A stretch of 41,561 bases of DNA from an uncultured Pelagibacteraceae bacterium (GTDB lineage Bacteria; Pseudomonadota; Alphaproteobacteria; Pelagibacterales; Pelagibacteraceae), in NCBI GenBank assembly GCA_902569725.1, contig CACFVG010000009.1:1-41561 (forward strand), given 5' to 3'. This document shows, one piece after another, positions 25,032-32,255 of the stretch (position 1 is its first letter; each line of letters starts with the position of its first letter). The position numbers were made by a program, and so were the translations under genes. The notes below the pieces were generated by a model. It saw only the letters and a program-made list of their open reading frames with translations. It ran no database searches and was not told the DNA's origin.

Positions 25032-26187
25032 ATGAAACTTAAAGATTGTCATAATTTTAGTGACTTCAGAAAATTAGCAAAAAAAAAATTACCATCTCCA
25101 ATTTTTCATTATATCGATGGAGCGGCAGATGATGAGATCACTTATAGACGTAATACTTCATCATTTAATGATGTTGATTTAGTTCCAAATGTATTAAGAG
25201 GTGTAGAAAATATAGATTTATCAACTACTATATTCGGAAAAAAATTAGATCTTCCGTTCTATTGTGCTCCAACAGCTTTACAAAGACTTTTTCATTATGA
25301 TGGGGAAAGAGCAGTAGGAAAAGCAGCTCAGAAATTTAATACAATGTTTGGAGTTTCAGCTTTAGCAACTGTAAGCGTTGAAGAAATAGCTTCATTAATT
25401 AATACACCAAAAATGTTTCAATTTTATTTTCATAAAGATAGAGGTTTAAATGATTCTTGTTTAGAAAGAGCAAAGGCAGCAAAGTTTGATGTTTTGGCTT
25501 TAACAGTTGACACAATAACAGGTGGAAATCGTGAAAGAGATCTTAGGACTGGGTTTACATCTCCTCCTAAACTTACATTATCAAGTTTGTATAGTTTTGC
25601 TACAAAACCAATGTGGGGAATAAACTATTTAACAAAGGGTAAGTTCGAATTACCACATCTTCAAGATTATGTAAAAGAAGGTACTAGTACGAATACTTCT
25701 ATTGGTAATTATTTCTCTACTATGTTGGATCAATCTATGAGTTGGAATGATGCTGAAAAATTATGTTCTCAATGGGGAGGTCATTTTGCACTTAAAGGAG
25801 TTATGAGTGTTGAAGATGCTAAAAAAAGCAGTTGATATTGGATGTTCAGGAATAATGGTTTCAAATCATGGTGGAAGACAACTTGATGGATCAAGATCAC
25901 CATTTGATCAGTTAGCAGAAATTGTAGATGCAGTTGGTGACAAGATAGATGTTATTTGTGAAGGAGGTTTTCAAAGAGGAACTCATATGCTTAAAGCTTT
26001 ATCTATTGGTGCTAAAGCGTGCTCTGGCGGAAGGCTTTATCTTTATGCACTAGCTGCGGCTGGCCAAGCTGGAGTTGAAAGAGCTTTAGGACAGTACAAG
26101 GCTGAACTTGAGAGAGATATGAAACTTATGGGCTGTAAAAAAATAAGTGATTTAAATAGAAATAATTTAAGGTTTAGAAAAGTATGA
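25032..26187 (+). pseudogene. FMN-dependent 2-hydroxyacid dehydrogenase, copy 1, frame broken at an A7 run
   Basis: This is one LldD/glycolate-oxidase family gene split into two frames. Residues 1-264 run from MKLKDCHNFSDFRKLAKKKL to GVMSVEDAKK, then SS and a stop near 25835. The rest continues in the next frame (KAVDIGCSGIMVSNHGGRQL) to 26187. Copy 2 reads VEDAKKAIDIG at the same place, so the A7 run at 25821-25827 should be A6. The FMN and substrate residues, including the catalytic His in SNHGGRQLDG, lie after the break. The DGGIRRG block is changed to EGGFQRG, which copy 2 does not share. This is an error, mutation or slippage site. It overlaps copy 2 by four bases. Confidence 0.88.
25061..25114 (+). 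repeat. 54-bp exact direct repeat, copy A
   Basis: The 54 bases covering codons for DFRKLAKKKLPSPIFHY are identical to 26213-26266 in the adjacent paralogue, including a run of ten A's. Flanking codons differ. It marks the tandem duplication and suggests gene conversion or strong constraint. Confidence 0.9.
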
Positions 26188-27335
26188 AGTTAAATGATTG
26201 TCACAATTTTGATGACTTCAGAAAATTAGCAAAAAAAAAATTACCATCTCCAATTTTTCATTATATTGATGGAGGCTCAGATGATGAAACAACCTTAAAA
26301 AGAAATACAGAGGCTTTTAATCAGTGTGATTTAATTCCAAACGTTTTAGCTGGTGGTGGAAAACCAGATATTTCAACAGAAATTTTTGGCAGAAAAATAA
26401 GTATGCCAATTTTTTTATCTCCTACAGCTATGCAAAGATTGTATGACCCAGAAGGAGATAGAGCTTCAGCAAGAGCAGCTGAAAAATTAGGAACAATGTA
26501 CGGTATGTCTACAATGGCCACATCATCCATTGAAGAGATTGCAAATATTTCAAGTGGTCCAAAACTATTTCAACTTTATATTCATAAAGATAAATCTATT
26601 ACAGATGATTTAATTGATAGATGTAAAAAAGCAAATTTTGATGGTTTGTGCTTAACAGTTGATACAATAGTAGCTGGCAACAGAGAGAGGGATCATAAAA
26701 CAGGTTTTACTACTCCTCCAAAACTTACAATCAAAAGTTTATTTGAATTTGCAGCAAAACCGGGCTGGGTATTTAATTATTTAACAAATAAAAAATTTGA
26801 GCTTTCAAACGTTAAACATAAAACTGATAAAGGAACTAGTATAACTAAATCAGTTATAGAATATGTTAACGAACAGTATGATCCAGGAATGAATTGGCAA
26901 GATGCAGAATACTGTATAAAAAAGTGGAATGGTCCATTTGCATTAAAAGGAGTAATGTCAGTAGAAGATGCTAAAAAAGCAATCGATATTGGCTGTACTG
27001 CAATATTTCTTTCAAACCATGGTGGAAGGCAATTGGATGGATCAAGATCTCCATTTGATCAACTTAAAGAAATTTCGGATGCAGTTGGTGATAAATTAGA
27101 AATCATATTAGATGGTGGAATTAGAAGAGGAACTCATGTTTTAAAAGCAATTGCAGCAGGTGCTAAAGCTTGTAGTTTTGGAAAAATGTTTTTATTTTCT
27201 CTTGCATCTGGAGGTCAAGCAGGTGTGGAACACGCATTACAAAATATGCAAAAAGAAATTGAGAGAAATATGTTATTAATGGGTTGTAAAAATTTAAAAG
27301 AATTAAATAGTTCAAAAATTATTTTTAAAAAATAA
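26184..27335 (+). CDS. FMN-dependent 2-hydroxyacid dehydrogenase, copy 2 (LldD family)
   Basis: This intact 383-residue enzyme is a TIM-barrel FMN oxidoreductase of the L-lactate dehydrogenase/glycolate oxidase family. It keeps Tyr27 (IFHYIDGG), the FMN-binding LFQLYIHKD and LTVDT strands, Lys255 (FALKGVMS), the catalytic His279 and Arg282 (SNHGGRQLDG), and DGGIRRG (310-316). The usual GRP motif is GKM here (FGKMFLFSLASGG), a known variant. It probably oxidises L-lactate, glycolate or a related 2-hydroxyacid and passes electrons to quinone or cytochrome. It starts inside the end of copy 1 and is followed five bases later by an aminotransferase. Confidence 0.93.
   Translation: MKLNDCHNFDDFRKLAKKKLPSPIFHYIDGGSDDETTLKRNTEAFNQCDLIPNVLAGGGKPDISTEIFGRKISMPIFLSPTAMQRLYDPEGDRASARAAEKLGTMYGMSTMATSSIEEIANISSGPKLFQLYIHKDKSITDDLIDRCKKANFDGLCLTVDTIVAGNRERDHKTGFTTPPKLTIKSLFEFAAKPGWVFNYLTNKKFELSNVKHKTDKGTSITKSVIEYVNEQYDPGMNWQDAEYCIKKWNGPFALKGVMSVEDAKKAIDIGCTAIFLSNHGGRQLDGSRSPFDQLKEISDAVGDKLEIILDGGIRRGTHVLKAIAAGAKACSFGKMFLFSLASGGQAGVEHALQNMQKEIERNMLLMGCKNLKELNSSKIIFKK
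26213..26266 (+). repeat. 54-bp exact direct repeat, copy B
   Basis: This is the second copy of the repeat at 25061-25114, at the same position in the paralogue. It includes a run of ten A's kept in frame (Ala-Lys-Lys-Lys-Leu) in both genes. Confidence 0.9.
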
Positions 27336-27340
27336 TAATT

Positions 27341-28504
27341 ATGAAACTTGCAAAAAACCTTGAAAGACTAGGTACAGAGTCAGCTTTTAAAATTTTAGCA
27401 GAAGCAAAAAAATTAGAATTAGAAGGAAAGAAAATTATTAATCTAGGTATAGGTCAGCCAGATTTTAAATCACCAAAACATGTAGTAGACGCAGCAAAAA
27501 AAGCGTTAGATGATGGGCATCATGGATATGTTCTACCAAATGGAATAATTGAATGCAGACAAGCTGTTACAAGAAAAATTAAAAAGCTTTACAACGTAGA
27601 TATTGATCCAGAAAGAGTAGTTATTATGCCAGGTGGTAAACCAACAATGTATTACGCAATAACACTATTTGGCGAGCTAGGTGCTGAAATTATTTATCCA
27701 GATCCAGGTTTTCCAATTTATGAATCAATGATTAATTATACTGGAGCAAAAGCAGTGCCAATTAATATGCTTGAGAATAAAGATTTTTCAATAAATTCAG
27801 AAAAAATATTGTCACTTATTAATGAAAAAACTCGATTGATAATTTTAAATAATCCAAATAATCCCACAGGCGCCTTTACAGAAAAAAAACATATAGACAA
27901 ATTAGTAGAAGGTTTAAAAAAGTTTCCAAATGTTGCAATTTTAAGTGATGAAATTTATAGCAGGCAAATTTTTGATGGAAAAAAAATGCCAACTTTTTTT
28001 AATTATCCTGAGTTATACGATCGATTAATAGTTCTCGATGGTTGGAGTAAAGCTTATTCAATGACTGGTTGGAGATTAGGTTGGTCAGTATGGCCAAAAA
28101 GATTGGTAGAACATGTTATTAAGTTTTGTGTAAATAACCATTCATGTGTAAATGCTGCTATTCAATATGGAGGAATTGCTGCTCTTGATGGTCCAGATGA
28201 ACCAATAAATTTTATGATGGAAAAGTTTTCTAAAAGAAGGAAGTTAATATTTGAAGGATTAAATAGTATTAAGGGAATTGAATGTAGCTTACCAGGTGGA
28301 GCATTTTATGCTTTTCCAAATATTGTTGGAACTGGAATGAATGGATTGGAATTTACAAAAAAATGTCTGCACGAAGCAGGCGTAGCAATTGTACCAGGTA
28401 CATCTTTTGGGAAAAAAGCTGTAAATTATGTACGATTTAGCTTTGCGGCCTCTCAAGATAATATTTCTAAGGCGTTAGAAAATATCAAAAAAATGTTAAG
28501 TTAA
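27341..28504 (+). CDS. Class I/II PLP-dependent aminotransferase (AspC-like)
   Basis: This 387-residue fold-type I aminotransferase shows LGIGQPDFKSP (35-45), HHGYVLPNGI, LNNPNNPTGAF (169-179), LSDEIYSRQIF (201-211), the PLP lysine Lys237 in DGWSKAYSMTGWRLGW, and a C-terminal YVRFSFAAS with the substrate-carboxylate Arg. It belongs to the aspartate/branched 1-gamma subgroup; the exact amino acid is not readable. Placed between 2-hydroxyacid dehydrogenases and an FAD oxidase, it may convert the 2-oxoacid product to an amino acid, for example glyoxylate to glycine. That is inference. Confidence 0.93.
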   Translation: MKLAKNLERLGTESAFKILAEAKKLELEGKKIINLGIGQPDFKSPKHVVDAAKKALDDGHHGYVLPNGIIECRQAVTRKIKKLYNVDIDPERVVIMPGGKPTMYYAITLFGELGAEIIYPDPGFPIYESMINYTGAKAVPINMLENKDFSINSEKILSLINEKTRLIILNNPNNPTGAFTEKKHIDKLVEGLKKFPNVAILSDEIYSRQIFDGKKMPTFFNYPELYDRLIVLDGWSKAYSMTGWRLGWSVWPKRLVEHVIKFCVNNHSCVNAAIQYGGIAALDGPDEPINFMMEKFSKRRKLIFEGLNSIKGIECSLPGGAFYAFPNIVGTGMNGLEFTKKCLHEAGVAIVPGTSFGKKAVNYVRFSFAASQDNISKALENIKKMLS

Positions 28505-28546
28505 TATAGTAAAATTTATTATATAATTTAAATTATTTAAATAAAA

Positions 28547-29920
28547 ATGAACGAACAGATTCAAAAAGAATTAAAAAGTATATTTAATGGTAGATTTTCA
28601 ATCTCTGAATCTACAAGGGCAAATTATGCTCGTGGTGAAGATACATATGATCCAGTTTTATCTCAAGCGGTAGTTTTTCCAGAAACAAATGATGAAGTTT
28701 CAAAAATATTAAAATTATGTAATGAACATAAAATTCCTGTTGTGCCATTTGGAACAGGGACTTCTCTTGAAGGAAATGTAGTAGGCAATGAAAATGGGAT
28801 TACAATTTCTTTAGAAAAAATGAACAAAGTTTTAAGTGTTAATGCAGCTGATTTTGATTGCAGGGTTCAAGCAAATGTTACAAGAAAACAATTAAATGAG
28901 TATTTAAGAGAGGATGGAGTTTTTTTCCCAATCGATCCAGGTGCAGATGCTGCATTGGGTGGAATGGCTTCTACTTCAGCATCTGGTACGATGGCGGTTA
29001 AGTATGGAACAATGCGAACAGTGGTATCAGGCTTAACTGTAGTTTTGGCAAATGGAGATATTGTTAAAACAGGAGGTAGGGCAAAAAAATCTTCTGCTGG
29101 ATATAATTTAACTAATCTATTTATTGGTTCTGAAGGAACACTAGGAATTATAACAGAAGTACAGTTAAGATTGTCTCCAATTCCAGAAAATATAATGAGT
29201 GCAGTTTGTTATTTTCCTGATTTAGACTCAGCAGTCTTAACTTCTCAAGAAGTAATTCAATACGGATTAAATGTTGCAAGAATTGAAATGCTAAATAAAG
29301 ATCAAATGGAAATAAGTATTAAATACTCAAAATTAGAAAATGTAAAAGCTTCCCCAACTCTATTTTTTGAATTTCATGGTAGCGAAACTTCAAATAAAGA
29401 AACAATAAAAATTGTTGAAGAATTGTCTAAAAATAATGGAGGAAGTGATTTTAAGTGGGCTGAGTCAATTGAAGAAAGAAATAAATTGTGGAAAGCAAGA
29501 CATGATGTTTACTATTCAGTTAAAGCACTAGGTAATAATATGAAAGTATATTCTACAGATATATGTGTGCCGATTTCAAAGCTTGTAGAATGTGTTTCTT
29601 GGGCTGAAAAACATGTTAAACAAAACGGCTTAATTGCTCCAATGGTTGGTCATGTTGGAGATGGTAACTTTCATTCTATTATTTTGTATGACCCCAAAGA
29701 TAAAGAAAAACAAAAATTAATAAGAGAATATAGTGATAAACTTATTCAAAAAGCTTTAGAGTTAGAAGGAACAATAACAGGCGAACATGGTATTGGTTTA
29801 CAGAAAAAACATTATTTGTTGAAACAACATCCTGATAATTTGCCAGCAATGAAATCAATTAAAAGAAGTATGGATCCAAATAACATAATGAATCCTGGAA
29901 AAATTTTTGATCTAAACTAA
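28547..29920 (+). CDS. FAD-binding 2-hydroxyacid oxidase, GlcD/D-lactate dehydrogenase type
   Basis: This 457-residue PCMH-type flavoprotein has VVPFGTGTSLEGNVVG (residues 65-80), the FAD-contacting DPGADAALGGMASTSASGTM (near 130-149), GLTVVLANG, FIGSEGTLGIITEVQLRLS, and a C-terminal half with MVGHVGDGNFHSI (the metal or substrate His) and EGTITGEHGIGLQKK. It resembles GlcD and cytochrome-type D-lactate dehydrogenases. GlcE and GlcF are not adjacent, so a stand-alone D-2-hydroxyacid dehydrogenase is more likely. With the LldD-type genes it covers both stereoisomers of the substrate. Confidence 0.92.
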   Translation: MNEQIQKELKSIFNGRFSISESTRANYARGEDTYDPVLSQAVVFPETNDEVSKILKLCNEHKIPVVPFGTGTSLEGNVVGNENGITISLEKMNKVLSVNAADFDCRVQANVTRKQLNEYLREDGVFFPIDPGADAALGGMASTSASGTMAVKYGTMRTVVSGLTVVLANGDIVKTGGRAKKSSAGYNLTNLFIGSEGTLGIITEVQLRLSPIPENIMSAVCYFPDLDSAVLTSQEVIQYGLNVARIEMLNKDQMEISIKYSKLENVKASPTLFFEFHGSETSNKETIKIVEELSKNNGGSDFKWAESIEERNKLWKARHDVYYSVKALGNNMKVYSTDICVPISKLVECVSWAEKHVKQNGLIAPMVGHVGDGNFHSIILYDPKDKEKQKLIREYSDKLIQKALELEGTITGEHGIGLQKKHYLLKQHPDNLPAMKSIKRSMDPNNIMNPGKIFDLN

Positions 29921-29977
29921 AATATACAATCTATAATTGTAATAACGTTCATTTTGAGCATTTTTTTTAAGACTCTT

Positions 29978-30020
29978 TCTTAGTTATATGCTTAAATAAA
30001 AATAGGTTAATTAACTAAGA
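29978..30020 (+). promoter_or_regulatory. Dyad overlapping the dctP ribosome binding site
   Basis: TCTTAGTTA (29978-29986) and TAACTAAGA (30012-30020) are exact 9-bp complements with a 25-base loop. The right arm touches the unusually strong Shine-Dalgarno AAGAGGGG (30017-30024), seven to eight bases before the dctP ATG. As RNA, the hairpin would partly hide the start region; as DNA, it could be an operator. Confidence 0.5.
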
Positions 30021-30030
30021 GGGGAAAAAA

Positions 30031-31179
30031 ATGATTAAAGAAAAAAAATCATTGAAGGGAAAAAAATTACCTTCAAGACGTAAGTTCTTTAAAGCTGCCG
30101 CTGCAACAGGTGTTGCTGCAGTTGCATTAGCTTCATGTGATCAACAAAAAGCATCAGGTCCAGCAGTAGTCAAAGATAGAATTGAAGTTTCTATGGTTGC
30201 TACTTGGCCAAGAGATTTTCCAGGACTAGGTACTGGAGCACAAAGACTTGCGGAGAGAATAGGTGAAATGAGTGACGGACGTATACAGGTCACTTATTAT
30301 GCAGCAGGTGAAAGAGTAAAAGCATTTGACTCTTTTGACGAAGTTGCATCAGGCAACTCACAAATGTATCACGGTGCAGACTACTACTGGGTTAAAAAAC
30401 ATCCAGCGTTTGGTTACTTTACAGCAAGTCCATTTGGTCTTACTTATCCAGAATTTAATGCTTGGACTCACTTTGCTGGAGGACAAGAGCTTTGGGATAA
30501 ATTAACAGATGAATTTGGAACTCAAAGTTTTATAGCTGGTAATACAGGAGTACAAATGGGTGGTTGGTTTAATAAAAAAATTGAATCAGCTAACGACTTT
30601 AAAGGTTTAAAAATGCGTATGCCTGGATTAGGAGGACAAGTACTTGGAAAACTTGGTGGTTCTCCAATTTCACTTCCTGGTGGACAAATTTATGAAAACC
30701 TTGTTTCAGGTGCAATTGATGCGACTGAATGGGTAGGTCCTTGGAATGATGAAGCTATGAAGTTTCATGAAGCTGCTAAATACTATTACTATCCTGGTAT
30801 GCACGAACCTGGTTCTGCACTAGCATGTGGTGTTAATAAATCTTGGTTTACAAGTTTATCTAAATCAGACCAATTAATCATCAAAACTGCATGTGCTTGG
30901 GCAGATGAAATAACAATGGCTGAGTACAATGCTAAAAATGGTGCAGCATTAGCTAGACTTATAAACGACCAAGGTGTTCAGTTAGAGAAGTTTAACGATG
31001 AAGTTTATGATGCCTTTGCTCAAGGAGCAAAAGAAGTTTATGCAGAAGTTCAAGCACATAGTGATCTAGCTGCTAAAACTCATGCGAGTTTTATAAAAGC
31101 TCGTAAAGAAATTGGTTCTTGGACTAACTTGTCAGACTCACCGTATATTAGTCAAAGAAACAGAGCTTTAGGAATTTAA
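30031..31179 (+). CDS. dctP: TRAP transporter substrate-binding protein (DctP family)
   Basis: This 382-residue exported protein binds substrate for the TRAP system encoded next. The N-terminus has a twin-arginine motif SRRKFF (15-20), a hydrophobic stretch, and a lipobox-like LASC with Cys36, so it may be a Tat-exported lipoprotein. The mature part has DctP features: VSMVATWPRDFPGLGTGAQR, GLKMRMPGLGGQVLGKLGG with the conserved ligand-binding Arg, and GAIDATEWVGPWND. It resembles the binding proteins for 2-oxoacids, lactate or mannitol/chloroaromatics. The hydroxyacid oxidases upstream suggest a 2-hydroxy- or 2-oxoacid ligand. It has its own strong RBS and is followed by a terminator. Confidence 0.95.
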   Translation: MIKEKKSLKGKKLPSRRKFFKAAAATGVAAVALASCDQQKASGPAVVKDRIEVSMVATWPRDFPGLGTGAQRLAERIGEMSDGRIQVTYYAAGERVKAFDSFDEVASGNSQMYHGADYYWVKKHPAFGYFTASPFGLTYPEFNAWTHFAGGQELWDKLTDEFGTQSFIAGNTGVQMGGWFNKKIESANDFKGLKMRMPGLGGQVLGKLGGSPISLPGGQIYENLVSGAIDATEWVGPWNDEAMKFHEAAKYYYYPGMHEPGSALACGVNKSWFTSLSKSDQLIIKTACAWADEITMAEYNAKNGAALARLINDQGVQLEKFNDEVYDAFAQGAKEVYAEVQAHSDLAAKTHASFIKARKEIGSWTNLSDSPYISQRNRALGI

Positions 31180-31211
31180 TAATACTTAAAGTTTGAGTAA
31201 ATTTTAAAATT

Positions 31212-31239
31212 AAGGGCCCTTTTAAAGGGCCCTTTTTTT
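31212..31239 (+). terminator. Rho-independent terminator between dctP and dctQ
   Basis: AAGGGCCC (31212-31219) and GGGCCCTT (31227-31234) pair around a seven-base loop and are followed by T's through 31239. It is by far the most GC-rich stem in this AT-rich region. It lies 33 bases after the dctP stop and 30 bases before dctQ, so it probably lets dctP be made in excess over the membrane subunits. Confidence 0.9.
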
Positions 31240-31268
31240 GATAAGCTCCACAAAAAAGTTTTTAGTTT

Positions 31269-32252
31269 ATGTTTACAAAAGATAATTTACCGATATCGAT
31301 TAGAATATTTAGTTATTCAATATTGGCTTTTACCTTAGTTTTTTTAATCAATAATGTTTTAACAGTTTGGCTTGATTGGCCTGGTATTAAAAAATTATTC
31401 TCACAATTTGGCTTATTTGGATTTAGAAGACTAAGCAATCCTTTAGAAAGTCTATCGCTAGTTCTTGCTTTTATACAATTATTTTTTTATTTTATATCAA
31501 TATTATTAGTCTATTTTTATGTTCGAAAATCTATAGAACAAACTTTAGAAACTGACGCAGAAATTCTTACTAGAATTGCAGGTTATATTATTAGATCATC
31601 ATTCTGGGCGGTTTTGATTTTAGGAATTGTAGATTTAATAATTTCATTTATGGTTGTTGAAAAATTAATAGAGCCAATTTTAGGTGAAGCTGTAAAATTT
31701 AAATTAGTTAATCCATCATTTAGAATTACATTTATTCATTTTCCTTTAGTATTAATTTCATTTATAGTTGGATATTTTACTAGATCAGTAGGTTTTATTT
31801 GGTTAGCAGTCCTGGTTGTTGGTAGCGAATTTGCAATTGTTTTATCTAGATTTATATTTAATTATGAGCAAGCTTTTCAAGGAGATTTAGTTCGTTTTTG
31901 GTATGCAGCACTTTATCTTTTTGCCAGTGCATACGCTTTAATGCACGAAGGCCATGTACGGGTTGATGTATTGTATACTGGCTTTAGTGAAAAAAGGAAG
32001 GCGTGGACAAACTCAATTGGATCTTTAGTATTAGGAATTCCACTTTGTCTTATAATTATATTTTTAGGAATGGGTGGTAAAGCGAGCATTATTAATGGTC
32101 CTGCTCTTTCGTTCGAAATTACTCAGCAAGGTTCCAATGGACTGTATTTGCTTTACTTAATGGCAATTTATTTGGCTGTATTTGCTGTCAGTATGTTAAT
32201 ACAATTTACTAGTTATTTTATGAGTAGCAGCCATAAAATTTTAAATAATTAA
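31269..32252 (+). CDS. dctQ: TRAP transporter small permease (DctQ family), enlarged
   Basis: This 327-residue membrane protein, about twice the usual DctQ size, has an extra N-terminal membrane region. The C-terminal half is the recognisable DctQ part: FQGDLVRFWYAALYLFASAY, ALMHEGHVRVDVLY, a basic loop (SEKRKAW), and two further helices. The N-terminal half adds about four hydrophobic segments of unknown role. DctQ scaffolds the large permease subunit. It lies just after the dctP terminator, and dctM begins three bases after its stop. Confidence 0.88.
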   Translation: MFTKDNLPISIRIFSYSILAFTLVFLINNVLTVWLDWPGIKKLFSQFGLFGFRRLSNPLESLSLVLAFIQLFFYFISILLVYFYVRKSIEQTLETDAEILTRIAGYIIRSSFWAVLILGIVDLIISFMVVEKLIEPILGEAVKFKLVNPSFRITFIHFPLVLISFIVGYFTRSVGFIWLAVLVVGSEFAIVLSRFIFNYEQAFQGDLVRFWYAALYLFASAYALMHEGHVRVDVLYTGFSEKRKAWTNSIGSLVLGIPLCLIIIFLGMGGKASIINGPALSFEITQQGSNGLYLLYLMAIYLAVFAVSMLIQFTSYFMSSSHKILNN

Positions 32253-32255
32253 ATT

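Noticed and set aside
25807-26187. Second part of dehydrogenase copy 1 as an independent gene
   Set aside because: It lacks half of the TIM barrel and continues exactly where copy 1 breaks; the internal ATG is part of the VEDAKK coding region in another frame.
25061-26266. 54-bp repeats as ends of a mobile element
   Set aside because: They lie at homologous codons in two paralogous genes, and nothing between them resembles a transposase or integrase.
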